Shown here one piece after another: positions 1-9,428 of a stretch of DNA of 64,000 nucleotides (position 1 is the first letter of the stretch; each line of letters begins with the position of its first letter). The translations under genes were made by a program, and so were the position numbers. This DNA is from Peribacillus frigoritolerans (GTDB lineage Bacteria; Bacillota; Bacilli; Bacillales; DSM-1321): positions 2,388,001 through 2,452,000 of the forward strand of contig NZ_CP158190.1 of NCBI RefSeq assembly GCF_040250305.1, given 5' to 3'. The notes below the pieces were generated by a model. The model searched no databases. It was not told the origin of the DNA and saw only the letters and a list, made by a program, of their open reading frames with translations.

Positions 1-261
1 CTCGTAACGGTAATTCAAAACCACTCCTTTTTTTAAAGGTATATCCACAAAAAATTGGTAGAACTTTCTAAATGTACGCAAAATTGAAACTTTCCTCACC
101 ACTTTCATCTATTCAAGTCAAGACCAAAAAAGTCCATTATTAATTAAGCTGGAAATATGAATGAACATGGATAGTTTAACACTGATTTTTGATAATGCGG
201 TAATGAAAGTCTTTTCTTCGGGGAGTTCTTTTGATAGTTCACAATTAAAAATAAATTTTTC
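1..261. other. AT-rich upstream region, no gene seen
   Basis: No convincing coding frame, RNA or repeat is visible here. It is AT-rich and lies upstream of the aromatic operon; the end of a preceding gene may lie outside the window. Confidence 0.5.
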
Positions 262-319
262 ATATAATTTCACATTATGAAATTATATGGGTTTTTAAAA
301 ATATTAAGTTTACTATAAT
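262..319 (+). promoter_or_regulatory. Candidate operator (11-bp inverted repeat) and promoter of the aromatic operon
   Basis: Bases 262-272 (ATATAATTTCA) and 278-288 (TGAAATTATAT) form a perfect 11-bp inverted repeat around a 5-base spacer. A good -10 box (TATAAT, 314-319) follows, with only a weak -35 at about 291-296, which abuts the repeat. The first gene starts at 352. A dyad beside the -35 of an operon that encodes its own IclR regulator is a natural binding site for that regulator. The dyad is seen; the factor is inferred. Confidence 0.5.
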
Positions 320-351
320 GAATTCATAATAAAAGAGTAGGAGGTGATAAG

Positions 352-819
352 ATGGATGGGCGCGAGTTGAGAAATTGCTTTGGTAAATTCCCAACCGGAG
401 TCACGATAGTGAGCTGGTTTGATGGGAAAGTTCAAAAGGGGATTACTGTGAATTCATTTACCTCGGTTTCCTTGGATCCCCCGCTTGCTTTAGTATCAAT
501 TCATAAAGAAGCAAAAGCCTGCACGAGCATGAAAGACAAATCTTTTACCATTAATATCTTGTCGGATGAACAGGAATCCATAGCATGGCAATTTGCAGGC
601 AGTAAACAGGATACGATTGAAATTGACTGGGATAACAAGGGGGTTTCGCCAAAAATAATTGGAAGTGTTGCCTGGATGGAATGCAAACCATGGAGAGAGT
701 ATGATGCTGGTGATCATGTATTGTTCATCGGTGAGATCCAGGAGTTACAATTCGAAGATTTGGAAGCGCTTACTTTTTATCAAGGGAAAATGGGGTCTGC
801 TAAACAACTTGTAAAATAA
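352..819 (+). CDS. Flavin reductase component (HpaC-like) of a two-component monooxygenase
   Basis: This 155-residue protein belongs to the flavin reductase-like FMN/FAD-binding family, the small partner of two-component flavin monooxygenases. It should use NAD(P)H to make reduced flavin for the hydroxylase encoded 11 bases downstream. Family signs are the N-terminal [13 protein letters not shown] segment, the [20 protein letters not shown] flavin-binding stretch at about residues 30-50, and a C-terminal [10 protein letters not shown] strand. Length is typical (150-180). The ATG at 352 has a strong AGGAGGTG site at 339-346. It is the first gene of the 11-kb operon. The pairing with an HpaB-type oxygenase is firm; the cofactor (FAD or FMN) cannot be told. 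Confidence 0.88.
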   Translation: MDGRELRNCFGKFPTGVTIVSWFDGKVQKGITVNSFTSVSLDPPLALVSIHKEAKACTSMKDKSFTINILSDEQESIAWQFAGSKQDTIEIDWDNKGVSPKIIGSVAWMECKPWREYDAGDHVLFIGEIQELQFEDLEALTFYQGKMGSAKQLVK

Positions 820-830
820 GGGGGATTCTT

Positions 831-2312
831 ATGGGCATTAAAACCGGCGAAGAATATATTAATAGAATTAAATCAAGGAAGCCAGAAGTCTGGCTTGGCG
901 GAAGAGTGGTTGAGGATATTTATAATGAGCCAATTTTTAAACAGCCGATACAAGAAATTGCAAAGTTGTATGACATTCAACATGACCCGGAATATCAAGA
1001 TGAAATCACCCACATTTGCAAAGAAACCGGAGAACGTGTTAACAATGCTTTCATATTCCCGAAGACATCGGAGGATTTGCAAAAAAGAAGTAAATTATTT
1101 GAAGTGTATGCAAGGATGACATATGGACTTATGGGGAGAACGCCGGACTTTTTAAATGTCGTGGTCACTTCCATGGCACATAACTCTTGGTTTCTTGATA
1201 AATACAACAAAGACTGGTCAAAGAACATCAAGGATTATTATACCTATATTCGTGACAATGATTTATTCTTAACGCATGCGATCATTAATCCTCAAAATGA
1301 TCGAAGCAAGCAATCTCATGAGCAAAAAGAAACATATACCCACTTAGGGACCGTTGAGGAAAAAGAAGAAGGAATACTTGTACGCGGTGCAAAAATGTTA
1401 GCAACCCTGGCACCGATCACCGATGAGGTGATTATCTATTCTTTCCCAGGATTCACACCAGGGGATGAACGTCATGCGGTAGCATTTGCATTGCCGATCG
1501 ATACGCCTGGACTGCGTATAATCTGCCGGGAACCAATGCAGGACGGAACACGCTCGATGTTTGACCATCCACTTGCCTCACGCTATGAGGAAATGGACGC
1601 CCTGCTTGTATTCAATGATGTCCTGGTTCCTTGGAACCGCGTCTTCTTATACAACAATGTGGAGGCGGCAAACCGCTTGTATCCAATGACGGGGATCGCT
1701 GAACAGCCTGCTCACCAATCGGGAGTGCGTGGATATATTAAACTGGCATTTGCCGTTGAGGTTGCTTGTAAAGTGGCAGACTCTATCGGGGTTGATGGAT
1801 TCCTGCATGTACAGCGTGATTTGGGTGAACTTGTTCAATCCGTCGAAGTCATCCGTTCACTGCTTCGGGTAGCGGAATATGAGTTCACGATCAATGACTA
1901 CGGTGAGGCCCGGCCAAATCCGGATGCATTGGAAACGATTCGCGGCTTCCTTCCGGAGATGTATCCCCGTGCCATAGAGGTGATACAGACCATAGGAGCT
2001 GGAGGGCTTTTGATGTCTCCGACAGGGGCCGACTTTGATAATCCGGAATTGCGAGTAGATATCGATAAATATTATGGAGGACGAAGCGGGGTTTCAGCGG
2101 AAGAGCGCGTTCGGGTGTTTAAACTGGCTTGGGATTTATGCGGGGAAGCATTTGGGCAGCGCCTACTTCAATACGAACGCTATTACACGGGTGATCCAGT
2201 TAGGAAAAGAGCGATTTTTTATAATAAATATAAGAAAAACAAGAACTTTACCATGGTGGATGAGGTGCTTAACAAACCGATGCAAATAGCCATCGATGCG
2301 GTTAAACAGTAA
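831..2312 (+). CDS. HpaB-family FADH2-dependent aromatic monooxygenase, probable anthranilate 3-hydroxylase
   Basis: The 493-residue protein matches the 4-hydroxyphenylacetate 3-monooxygenase (HpaB) family across its length, including the N-terminal [19 protein letters not shown] segment, a central [16 protein letters not shown] region, and the [13 protein letters not shown] and [14 protein letters not shown] motifs. These enzymes use reduced flavin supplied by a separate reductase to ortho-hydroxylate an aromatic ring. The next catabolic gene encodes 3-hydroxyanthranilate dioxygenase, so the likely reaction is anthranilate to 3-hydroxyanthranilate. As I recall, a two-component anthranilate hydroxylase of this sort was described in Geobacillus thermodenitrificans. 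Family is clear; substrate rests on context. A different 2-aminobenzoate derivative is the main alternative. Confidence 0.82.
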   Translation: MGIKTGEEYINRIKSRKPEVWLGGRVVEDIYNEPIFKQPIQEIAKLYDIQHDPEYQDEITHICKETGERVNNAFIFPKTSEDLQKRSKLFEVYARMTYGLMGRTPDFLNVVVTSMAHNSWFLDKYNKDWSKNIKDYYTYIRDNDLFLTHAIINPQNDRSKQSHEQKETYTHLGTVEEKEEGILVRGAKMLATLAPITDEVIIYSFPGFTPGDERHAVAFALPIDTPGLRIICREPMQDGTRSMFDHPLASRYEEMDALLVFNDVLVPWNRVFLYNNVEAANRLYPMTGIAEQPAHQSGVRGYIKLAFAVEVACKVADSIGVDGFLHVQRDLGELVQSVEVIRSLLRVAEYEFTINDYGEARPNPDALETIRGFLPEMYPRAIEVIQTIGAGGLLMSPTGADFDNPELRVDIDKYYGGRSGVSAEERVRVFKLAWDLCGEAFGQRLLQYERYYTGDPVRKRAIFYNKYKKNKNFTMVDEVLNKPMQIAIDAVKQ

Positions 2313-2348
2313 TTTTTATAGTTGAATAGGGAGGGGGGGGGGACCGTC

Positions 2349-3098
2349 ATGATCTCGTCCGTTGAGAAGCTAATAAAGATACTTGATTTATTCACAAATG
2401 AAGAACCCTCACTTGGAAATAAGGAAATAGCTGAAAAATTGAATATGAGTCCGAGCTCATCCCATCATCTAGTGAAAACGATGTGCAAGGATGGGATGCT
2501 GATCCAAGGCAAAGATCGAAAGTACCGGCTTGGTTGGAAGTTACTTGAGTGGAGCAGTAAAGTCATGTATCAGCAGGATATTCATTATGAGGCAGGTCCT
2601 ATTATCAGTAATCTTGTCCTGCAATTTAGAGGTAATTCTCACATCGGTATGTTTCACGAAGGCGAAGTCAGGTTTGTGATGAAAATGTCGTCCCCTCATG
2701 CCGAGCATATGACCACATATATAGGAGCAAGAAAACCAGCTTATTGTACGAGCACCGGGAAAGTATTACTTGCCTTTAACCCATCCTTCATTCAGCCTAC
2801 GCTTGCAAAAGGGCTTTTGAAGCACTCAACTAACACGATCACTTGCATTAATAAATTGAATGAAGAGTTAAAGGACATCCGCAAACAAGGATTTGCGATT
2901 AGTGATGATGAAAATGATTATGGGTTATATGGTGTGGCAGCACCCATTAAATCCTATAATGGCCAAGTCATTGCGGCACTTAACCTCGTCGGGGACCGAA
3001 ATTATATGATTGGGAAAGAAAAAACGAGAATTATTCAGTCGGTAATTCGTTCGGCACAAATGATTTCAAAACAAGTTGGTTATATGTCGCTAGTGTGA
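2349..3098 (+). CDS. IclR-family transcriptional regulator
   Basis: This 249-residue protein has an N-terminal winged helix (about residues 1-65, with NKEIAEKLNMSPSSSHHLVK as the HTH) and a C-terminal IclR effector domain with AYCTSTGKVLLAF and GLYGVAAPIKSYNGQVIAALN. IclR proteins commonly control aromatic catabolism and bind pathway substrates. It sits inside the operon, third from the promoter, so its level should follow operon expression. I chose the ATG at 2349; a TTG at 2322 in the same frame would read through the ribosome binding site. That site contains a run of ten G (2333-2342), unusual and discussed in the findings. Whether it activates or represses is unknown. Confidence 0.88.
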   Translation: MISSVEKLIKILDLFTNEEPSLGNKEIAEKLNMSPSSSHHLVKTMCKDGMLIQGKDRKYRLGWKLLEWSSKVMYQQDIHYEAGPIISNLVLQFRGNSHIGMFHEGEVRFVMKMSSPHAEHMTTYIGARKPAYCTSTGKVLLAFNPSFIQPTLAKGLLKHSTNTITCINKLNEELKDIRKQGFAISDDENDYGLYGVAAPIKSYNGQVIAALNLVGDRNYMIGKEKTRIIQSVIRSAQMISKQVGYMSLV

Positions 3099-3136
3099 AT
3101 TTTTTGACTATTATGAAAACTGGAGGTAGTTTATTT

Positions 3137-3697
3137 ATGAAAGGATATGCTCAATCTTCAAAATTGCAGGCTAGATCATTAAATCTAATGAAAGTTATTG
3201 AAGACAATAAAAATTTATTGAAACCGCCGGTTAATAACAAAGTGCTTTGGGAAGATTCCGAATTCATTGTCATGCTACTGGGTGGTCCGAATTATCGGCG
3301 TGATTTTCATGTAGACCCTTCTGATGAGCTATTTTATCAGATAAAAGGCTCCTGCTATGTAGAATGTATCAATCAAAACGGCGAACGCGAAGTAGTGGAG
3401 GTGAAAGAAGGGGAAATGTTCATGCTGCCGGCTGATGTACCCCATTCTCCTCATCGTGTATCTGATACTTACGGCATTGTCATAGAACGCAAGCGTGCTA
3501 AAGATGAGCTTGAAGATTTTGTTTGGTTCTGCGGGAATTGTAACCATGAGATGCACAAAGTTACGATCCAATTGACGAATATTGAGATCCAGGTGAAAGA
3601 AGCCATCGAGGCTTTCAACGGTAGTAAAGAACTTCGCACCTGTAGTGAATGCGGTCATGTCATGTCAGAAAACGTTGAGGCTTGGAAATGCGAATAG
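3137..3697 (+). CDS. nbaC: 3-hydroxyanthranilate 3,4-dioxygenase
   Basis: A 186-residue cupin dioxygenase that opens the ring of 3-hydroxyanthranilate to 2-amino-3-carboxymuconate semialdehyde (ACMS). Expected Fe(II) ligands are visible as H58 and E64 in DFHVDPSDELF and H103 in LPADVPHSPHR. The bacterial-type C-terminal rubredoxin-like iron site is also present, with C132/C135 (CGNC) and C169/C172 (CSEC). Length equals the known bacterial enzymes. Start ATG 3137 follows GGAGGT with 9-base spacing; the longer frame from 3095 overlaps the iclR end and lacks such a site. The gene ends 10 bases inside the next, suggesting translational coupling. This identification fixes the pathway of the whole operon. 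Confidence 0.93.
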   Translation: MKGYAQSSKLQARSLNLMKVIEDNKNLLKPPVNNKVLWEDSEFIVMLLGGPNYRRDFHVDPSDELFYQIKGSCYVECINQNGEREVVEVKEGEMFMLPADVPHSPHRVSDTYGIVIERKRAKDELEDFVWFCGNCNHEMHKVTIQLTNIEIQVKEAIEAFNGSKELRTCSECGHVMSENVEAWKCE

Positions 3698-4707
3698 ATT
3701 TTCATACACATATTCTTCCGTTGGACCTCCCGGACTTAACCGGTAAATTTGGTCAGGGACGCTGGCCAGTACTAGAGCGGAAATGTTCTTGCGGGGCGGA
3801 TATCATGGTAAGCGGAAAGCTGTTCAGGAAAGTGACTGACCAGGTATGGGACGCGGAAAAACGCATTCAGGATATGGATGCCGAAGGAGTCGATATGCAG
3901 GTGCTCTCACCGGTGCCAGTGACATTTTCATACTGGGCGCCAATTGACCAGGCGCTATATATGTCACAGTTCCAGAATGATTTCATTGCTGAGACTGTGA
4001 ACAGGCATCCTGACAGGTTCATCGGTCTCGGTACTGTACCGCTTCAGGATTTGAAAGTGGCAATTGGTGAAATGGAACGCTGTAAATTTGAGCTTGGCCT
4101 GGCGGGAATCGAAATCGGTACTAACGTAAACGGAGAGAATCTGGATTCACCTGTTTTATTGGAATTCTTCCAAATGGCTGAAAAATGGAATGTCCCGCTG
4201 TTTATACATCCATGGGAGACAATGGCAAAAGACCGAACGGAACGGCATAACCTCATGTATACAGTGGCGATGCCGAGTGAAACGGCATTGGCGGCAGCAA
4301 GCATTGCATGGAGCGGCGTCATGGAAAAGTTCCCAAATCTGAAAATCTGTTTTGCACACGGCGGGGGCTCATTTCCATATATTTTACCGCGGATCGATCA
4401 GGGGTGGGAAGTATGGCCTGAATTAAGAAAAACATCAATGCCACCAAGCCATTATGCACAAAAGTTTTATTTCGATTCCCTGAACTATGATACCCGGAAT
4501 ATTCAGTATCTGATTGACCGTTTTGGGTATAAGAAAGTGCTGATGGGTTCCGACTATCCATTTTTATTGAGAGAAAAGCCTCCAGGTCAAGTGATTGATG
4601 ACACTCTAAATCTTTCAGATGAAGTGAAAGCGAATCTTCTAGGTCGAAATGCATTGAGGTTCTTAAATTTGGAATCGCGAGGGGAGAAGCATGGAAAAAC
4701 AGATTAA
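3688..4707 (+). CDS. nbaD: 2-amino-3-carboxymuconate-6-semialdehyde decarboxylase (ACMSD), amidohydrolase family
   Basis: A 339-residue metal-dependent amidohydrolase that removes CO2 from ACMS to give 2-aminomuconate semialdehyde. Zinc ligands of the family are in place: H6 and H8 (DFHTH), H174 (LFIHPWE), and D289 (LMGSDYPF), with H224 in CFAHGGGSFP as the catalytic histidine. Length fits bacterial ACMSD (about 330-340). Start is ATG 3688 inside the end of the dioxygenase gene; the upstream in-frame TTG 3682 would add two residues. Decarboxylation stops ACMS from cyclising spontaneously to quinolinate, so close coupling to the dioxygenase makes sense. Confidence 0.92.
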   Translation: MRIDFHTHILPLDLPDLTGKFGQGRWPVLERKCSCGADIMVSGKLFRKVTDQVWDAEKRIQDMDAEGVDMQVLSPVPVTFSYWAPIDQALYMSQFQNDFIAETVNRHPDRFIGLGTVPLQDLKVAIGEMERCKFELGLAGIEIGTNVNGENLDSPVLLEFFQMAEKWNVPLFIHPWETMAKDRTERHNLMYTVAMPSETALAAASIAWSGVMEKFPNLKICFAHGGGSFPYILPRIDQGWEVWPELRKTSMPPSHYAQKFYFDSLNYDTRNIQYLIDRFGYKKVLMGSDYPFLLREKPPGQVIDDTLNLSDEVKANLLGRNALRFLNLESRGEKHGKTD

Positions 4708-5152
4708 AGCGCCAGAACAAGTGCTTGAGGAACTTGGGATCATGCTAGAGCCGCCAAGGAAAGCGGTCGGCAACTATGTCAGCCACGTCCGGGTGGGAAA
4801 TTTGATATTCACATCCGGACAAGGTGTTGATGATTTCCACGGCAAGCTTGGCAAAGAGCTGACGGAAGAAGAAGGATATCAGGCAGCGAGGCAGTCCATG
4901 ATTAATCTTCTGAGGGTGCTTAAGGATGAGCTTGGAGATCTATCCAGAGTGAAGAAGGTAATCAAAATTCTCGGAATGATAAATTCAACAGAAAATTTCA
5001 CAGGACAGCCTAAAGTATTGAATGGTGCATCAGATCTGCTTGTTGCCGTGTTTGGAGAGAGGGGCAGACATGCCCGGTCAGCAGTGGGGATGGCCCAGCT
5101 TCCAAATAACACTGCAATTGAAATTGAAATGATTGTGGAAATACAAGATTGA
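4691..5152 (+). CDS. nbaF: RidA/YjgF-family 2-aminomuconate deaminase
   Basis: A 153-residue RidA-family protein (VGNYVSHVRVGNLIFTSGQG near the N-terminus, ERGRHARSAVGMAQLP near the C-terminus with the conserved Arg). In the 2-nitrobenzoate/3-hydroxyanthranilate pathway a protein of this family deaminates 2-aminomuconate to 4-oxalocrotonate, releasing ammonium. It is somewhat longer than housekeeping RidA (about 125), as are the pathway deaminases. It overlaps the decarboxylase gene by 17 bases and starts at ATG 4691. The family is certain; the exact reaction is drawn from its place between the decarboxylase and dehydrogenase genes. Confidence 0.85.
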   Translation: MEKQIKAPEQVLEELGIMLEPPRKAVGNYVSHVRVGNLIFTSGQGVDDFHGKLGKELTEEEGYQAARQSMINLLRVLKDELGDLSRVKKVIKILGMINSTENFTGQPKVLNGASDLLVAVFGERGRHARSAVGMAQLPNNTAIEIEMIVEIQD

Positions 5153-5201
5153 GGCACTTGATTTCTAAGCCAGTGTCTTAATTAAAGGGGAGGGATGTTT
5201 C

Positions 5202-6677
5202 ATGCAAGCAGCAAAAGCTAGTATAAATACAGCTAAATCGATAGATTGCCGGCACTTTATTAATGGGGAATTCCTGAATCCAAATCAATCCAAGATTTTT
5301 GACAATATCAATCCCGCAACGGAAGAAAAGCTTGGATGGGTTGCAGAAGGGGGTATAGAGGAGGTGAATCAGGCTGTTTCTGCAGCAAGACGTGCGCTTA
5401 AAGGTCCTTGGAGATCTTTTACCGATAATGAACGCTCTGCGCTTCTAAGGCGTATCGGCGATCTCATTTTGGAAAAGAAAGAAGAACTGACAATGTTGGA
5501 AACCCTTGATACAGGGAAACCATATACCCTTGCACTTGAAATGGACATCAAGCGTTCAGCTCACAATTTTCACTTTTTCGCGGACTATATCACTGCACTT
5601 GGTAATGAATCCTACAATCAGAACAACATTGCACTTCATTATTCTATTAGGCGGCCCGTAGGCGTGGTAGGAATGATAAATCCGTGGAATTTACCTTTGC
5701 TATTGTTGACGTGGAAATTGGCACCGTGCCTGGCAGCTGGCAATACAGCGGTTATGAAACCAGCTGAACTGACACCGATGACAGCGACAAAGTTAATGGA
5801 AATATGCAAGGAAGCGGGGGTTCCCGATGGAGTTGTCAACCTTGTGCATGGATATGGTGTAGATTCAGCAGGAGCCGCTCTAAGTGAACATCCGGACGTC
5901 GATGCGATTACATTCACAGGGGAAACAAAAACGGGAACAGCGATCATGAAAGCTGCCGCTCCCACATTGAAAAAAATCTCTTTTGAACTGGGCGGGAAAA
6001 ATCCGAATATTGTATTTGCTGACTCGAATCTTGATGAAGTAATCGAAACGACATTGAAATCAAGCTTCATGAATCAAGGTGAAGTTTGTTTGTGCGGATC
6101 ACGAATCTATGTTCAGCAAGGTTTGTATGACGAATTCCTTGAAAAGATGGTCGCGCGAACAAAAAAATTAAAAGTCGGTGATCCGTTTGATTCCGATACG
6201 GAAGTAGGAGCTGTAATAGGAAAAGAACATTATGACAAAGTGATGAGTTACATTGATTTGGCGAAAGAAGAAGGAGCGAGAATATTAACTGGAGGAAGAA
6301 GAGCAGGACAGTTTGAAAAAGGGTTTTTCATTGAACCGACAATCATTGCCGGAGTTACGCGTGAATCCCGTTGTGTACGGGAAGAAATTTTTGGTCCTGT
6401 GGTAACGGTCATGCCTTTCGAAACGGAAGAAGAGGCACTGGAGCATGCCAATGACACACATTACGGACTGGGGGCAACGATCTGGACCAATGATTTAAGG
6501 AGGGCGCATCGTGTCGCTTCTAAAATAGAAGCGGGCATTATCTGGGTGAATACCTGGTATTTACGTGATTTGCGTACACCTTTTGGGGGCATGAAACACA
6601 GCGGCATCGGCCGCGAAGGCGGATCGCATAGTTTCGAATTTTACAGTGAATTGTCTAACGTCACGATTAAATTATAA
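5202..6677 (+). CDS. nbaE: 2-aminomuconate 6-semialdehyde dehydrogenase
   Basis: A 491-residue NAD-dependent aldehyde dehydrogenase. It shows the NAD-fold stretch VGVVGMINPWNLPLLLLTWK, the GETKTG segment, the general-base motif FELGGKNPN, and the nucleophile region NQGEVCLC with cysteines at 296 and 298. The VCLC pair, rather than the usual GQ-C, is typical of the aminomuconate and hydroxymuconate semialdehyde enzymes. It oxidises 2-aminomuconate semialdehyde to 2-aminomuconate. Start ATG 5202 has GGGGAGGG upstream. The assignment comes from family motifs plus the flanking decarboxylase and deaminase genes. Confidence 0.9.
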   Translation: MQAAKASINTAKSIDCRHFINGEFLNPNQSKIFDNINPATEEKLGWVAEGGIEEVNQAVSAARRALKGPWRSFTDNERSALLRRIGDLILEKKEELTMLETLDTGKPYTLALEMDIKRSAHNFHFFADYITALGNESYNQNNIALHYSIRRPVGVVGMINPWNLPLLLLTWKLAPCLAAGNTAVMKPAELTPMTATKLMEICKEAGVPDGVVNLVHGYGVDSAGAALSEHPDVDAITFTGETKTGTAIMKAAAPTLKKISFELGGKNPNIVFADSNLDEVIETTLKSSFMNQGEVCLCGSRIYVQQGLYDEFLEKMVARTKKLKVGDPFDSDTEVGAVIGKEHYDKVMSYIDLAKEEGARILTGGRRAGQFEKGFFIEPTIIAGVTRESRCVREEIFGPVVTVMPFETEEEALEHANDTHYGLGATIWTNDLRRAHRVASKIEAGIIWVNTWYLRDLRTPFGGMKHSGIGREGGSHSFEFYSELSNVTIKL

Positions 6678-6693
6678 AGAAGGAGGGAGGTTC

Positions 6694-7476
6694 ATGATCG
6701 TTAGTTTAACAGAATGGTCTGCCAGGTTTTTGAAAGCGGAAAAAACAGGAATGGGAATATCGGCCCCCACCAGTGAAATTCCGGATTTGGATGTGGAGGA
6801 TGCCTATCAAATTCAGCTTGAAACGATTCGAATGAAAACCCAGTCCGGTCTGGAAGTATCAGGTAAGAAAATAGGCTTGACTTCTAAGGCTATGCAGGAG
6901 GTACTGGGAGTGAATGAACCAGATTACGGACATTTACTTGATGCGATGGAAATAGAAAATAACGGCTGTATTTCGAGTTTGCGGTTAATCCAACCAAAAG
7001 TGGAGGCAGAAGTAGCTTTTATATTAAAGAAAGATTTACATGGCCCCAATATTACGGTTGATGATGTAATCGAAGCAACTGATTATGTGGTTGCTTCGAT
7101 CGAAGTGGTTGATAGCCGAGTGAAGGATTGGGAGATCAAACTTGCAGACACTGTGGCGGATAATGCATCATCGGGCTTGTATATTCTGGGAGATCATAAA
7201 ATTCACTTGAGTGAAATCGACCTCCCTTCCATTCAAATGAAACTATATAAAAATGGCGAATTCATTAACCAAGGAACAGGTGAAGCAGTACTTGGAAATC
7301 CAGCAACGTGCGTAGCATGGCTAGCAAATGAACTGCATCGGTTTAAAGGTTCATTGAATGCTGGAGAAGTCATTTTATCCGGTGCATTATCAGCAGCGAT
7401 CAAAGCGAAACCGGGTGACCGTTTTACTGCTGACTTTGGAGAAAAACTTGGAAAGGTATCGGTTAATTTTGAGTGA
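6694..7476 (+). CDS. nbaH: 2-oxopent-4-enoate hydratase
   Basis: A 260-residue member of the hydratase/decarboxylase family of meta-cleavage pathways. Of the two paralogues in this operon, this one looks like the hydratase (MhpD/DmpE type): it has [34 protein letters not shown] and [20 protein letters not shown], where the decarboxylases have a GGIT motif. It would add water to 2-oxopent-4-enoate giving 4-hydroxy-2-oxovalerate. ATG 6694 has a very strong GGAGGGAGG site; the frame from 6646 overlaps the dehydrogenase gene and is unlikely. The acetaldehyde dehydrogenase gene follows within 20 bases. Confidence 0.82.
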   Translation: MIVSLTEWSARFLKAEKTGMGISAPTSEIPDLDVEDAYQIQLETIRMKTQSGLEVSGKKIGLTSKAMQEVLGVNEPDYGHLLDAMEIENNGCISSLRLIQPKVEAEVAFILKKDLHGPNITVDDVIEATDYVVASIEVVDSRVKDWEIKLADTVADNASSGLYILGDHKIHLSEIDLPSIQMKLYKNGEFINQGTGEAVLGNPATCVAWLANELHRFKGSLNAGEVILSGALSAAIKAKPGDRFTADFGEKLGKVSVNFE

Positions 7477-7492
7477 AAGGAGCCCAGCGGCC

Positions 7493-8374
7493 TTGAAAAA
7501 ACTAAAAGTAGGCATTATTGGATCAGGTAATATCGGCACGGACTTAATGATGAAAATTCATCGGTCGGATATTCTGGAAATGTCGGTGATGATAGGTATC
7601 GACAAGGAATCGGAGGGTTTGAAGAAGGCTAGGATGCACGGACATCATGTCATTGAAAATGGCATGGATGGATTTTTGGAAAGGCCGGAGCTTGCAGACA
7701 TTTTATTCGATGCCACATCTGCGAAGGCGCATGTTTTTCACTGCGAAGCTTTGAAAAAGATGAACAAGAAGCTGATAGACTTGACTCCTGCCGCAATCGG
7801 ACCGTTCATTGTTCCTTCCGTGAATTTAAAAGAAAATTTGAATGAGGCGGTTGTTAACATGATCACTTGCGGCGGTCAGGCGACAATCCCCATCGTTCAT
7901 GCGATCAGTCAAGTGGCCCAGGTCGAATATGCCGAAATAATAGCGACAATTTCCAGCAGGAGTGCCGGTCCCGGAACCCGTGCTAATATTGATGAGTTCA
8001 CACAAACGACGGCAAGGGCCCTGGAACAGGTGGGTGGAGCGAAAAAGGGGAAGGCTATTATTCTGCTGAATCCGGCAGAACCGCCACTCATCATGAGGGA
8101 TACGATTCATTGTCTGCTTCAACCGGATTCCTTTGATATGAAAGCAATAACAGCGTCCATAAATAAGATGGCGGAAAAAGTTTCTGAATATGTTCCAGGA
8201 TACCGCCTGAAGACAGAGCCGATATTTGATGGGAAACAAATAACAGTCCTTCTGGAAGTGAAAGGGTTAGGAGATTTTCTCCCCGTATATGCAGGTAATT
8301 TGGATATAATGACGGCTTCAGCTGTAAAAGTAGGGGAAGAAATCGCTAAAAGCCAATTCGAACACTATGTTTGA
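7493..8374 (+). CDS. nbaJ: Acylating acetaldehyde dehydrogenase
   Basis: A 293-residue protein of the MhpF/DmpF family that converts acetaldehyde, NAD and CoA to acetyl-CoA. It shows the N-terminal NAD motif [13 protein letters not shown], the active-site region [13 protein letters not shown] with the nucleophilic cysteine, and the family stretch [20 protein letters not shown] at 7493 follows GAAAGGAG and is the likely start; the in-frame extension from 7358 lies inside the hydratase gene. In known systems this enzyme forms a complex with the aldolase encoded next, channelling acetaldehyde. Confidence 0.9.
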   Translation: MKKLKVGIIGSGNIGTDLMMKIHRSDILEMSVMIGIDKESEGLKKARMHGHHVIENGMDGFLERPELADILFDATSAKAHVFHCEALKKMNKKLIDLTPAAIGPFIVPSVNLKENLNEAVVNMITCGGQATIPIVHAISQVAQVEYAEIIATISSRSAGPGTRANIDEFTQTTARALEQVGGAKKGKAIILLNPAEPPLIMRDTIHCLLQPDSFDMKAITASINKMAEKVSEYVPGYRLKTEPIFDGKQITVLLEVKGLGDFLPVYAGNLDIMTASAVKVGEEIAKSQFEHYV

Positions 8375-8408
8375 AAAAGATAATCGGAACTGTAAAGGTG
8401 GGGTTCAT

Positions 8409-9428
8409 TTGCGTAAAGATGTATTGGTGACTGAAGTTGCATTGCGGGATGGGAGCCATGTAGTGGCACATCAATTCACCATCGATCAAGTAAAGAACAT
8501 GACTGGGAAACTTAGTGCTGCAGGTGTCCCTTATATTGAAGTGTCGCATGGAGATGGACTGGGCGGATCATCCTTACAATATGGTTTTTCAAAAGTGAAT
8601 GATATTGAATTGGTGAAAGCCGCTGTTGAAGCTGCTGGCCAATCGGTTATTTCAGTACTTTTAATCCCTGGTATAGGGACAATCGACCAATTAAGAGAAG
8701 CCGCTCACGTTGGGGCGAAAATGGCGCGGATTGCAACCCATGTAACGGAAGCGGACGTCTCAAAGCAACATCTGGAAGCAGCGAAACATCTCGGTATGGA
8801 AGCAATCGGGTTTTTAATGATGTCTCACATGGCATCACCGGAAAAACTACTTGAGCAAGCCGTTTTAATGGAATCCTATGGAGCGGATGCTGTGTATGTT
8901 GTTGATTCGGCCGGTTCTTTTTTGCCCCAAGATGTGAAGGCGCGGATCCGTTTACTACGATCAAAGCTTAAAATTGATATTGGTTTTCATGCTCACAATA
9001 ACTTATCGCTCGCTATGGCAAATTCACTTATGGCAATTGAAGAAGGGGCGAATAGAATCGATGGCAGCATCCGCTGTCTTGGTGCAGGTGCTGGTAATAC
9101 CCAGACGGAAGTGCTTGTTGCCGTTCTGGATAGGATGGGTATCCGTACCGAAATTGACTTATATAAAATGCTTGATCTTTCGGAGGAAGTTGGAAATACA
9201 ATCATGCCCAAGCCCCAGGAAATAACGGACTCTAGTTTAATCATGGGTTATAGTGGCGTGTACTCCAGCTTTTTATTGCATGCAAATAAAGCGGCGAAAA
9301 AGTATGGAGTTGACGCCCGGGATATTTTGATGGAGCTTGGTCGACAAAAAGTGGTTGGTGGTCAGGAAGATACCATAATTGAAGTAGCTGAGCAAATGGC
9401 ATTTCAGAAAGAAGGGACTTTAAGATGA
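8409..9428 (+). CDS. nbaI: 4-hydroxy-2-oxovalerate aldolase
   Basis: A 339-residue HMGL-like aldolase (MhpE/DmpG family) splitting 4-hydroxy-2-oxovalerate into pyruvate and acetaldehyde. Visible are the N-terminal TEVALRDGSHVVAHQFT, which carries the conserved Arg-Asp, the metal-binding GFHAHNNLSLAMANS and the GAGAGNTQTEVLVAVLDRMG segment. The preferred start is TTG 8409, six bases after an AAAGGTGGGG site; the ATG at 8367 in frame overlaps the end of the dehydrogenase gene. It overlaps the next gene by 4 bases. It pairs with the acetaldehyde dehydrogenase just upstream. Confidence 0.9.
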   Translation: MRKDVLVTEVALRDGSHVVAHQFTIDQVKNMTGKLSAAGVPYIEVSHGDGLGGSSLQYGFSKVNDIELVKAAVEAAGQSVISVLLIPGIGTIDQLREAAHVGAKMARIATHVTEADVSKQHLEAAKHLGMEAIGFLMMSHMASPEKLLEQAVLMESYGADAVYVVDSAGSFLPQDVKARIRLLRSKLKIDIGFHAHNNLSLAMANSLMAIEEGANRIDGSIRCLGAGAGNTQTEVLVAVLDRMGIRTEIDLYKMLDLSEEVGNTIMPKPQEITDSSLIMGYSGVYSSFLLHANKAAKKYGVDARDILMELGRQKVVGGQEDTIIEVAEQMAFQKEGTLR

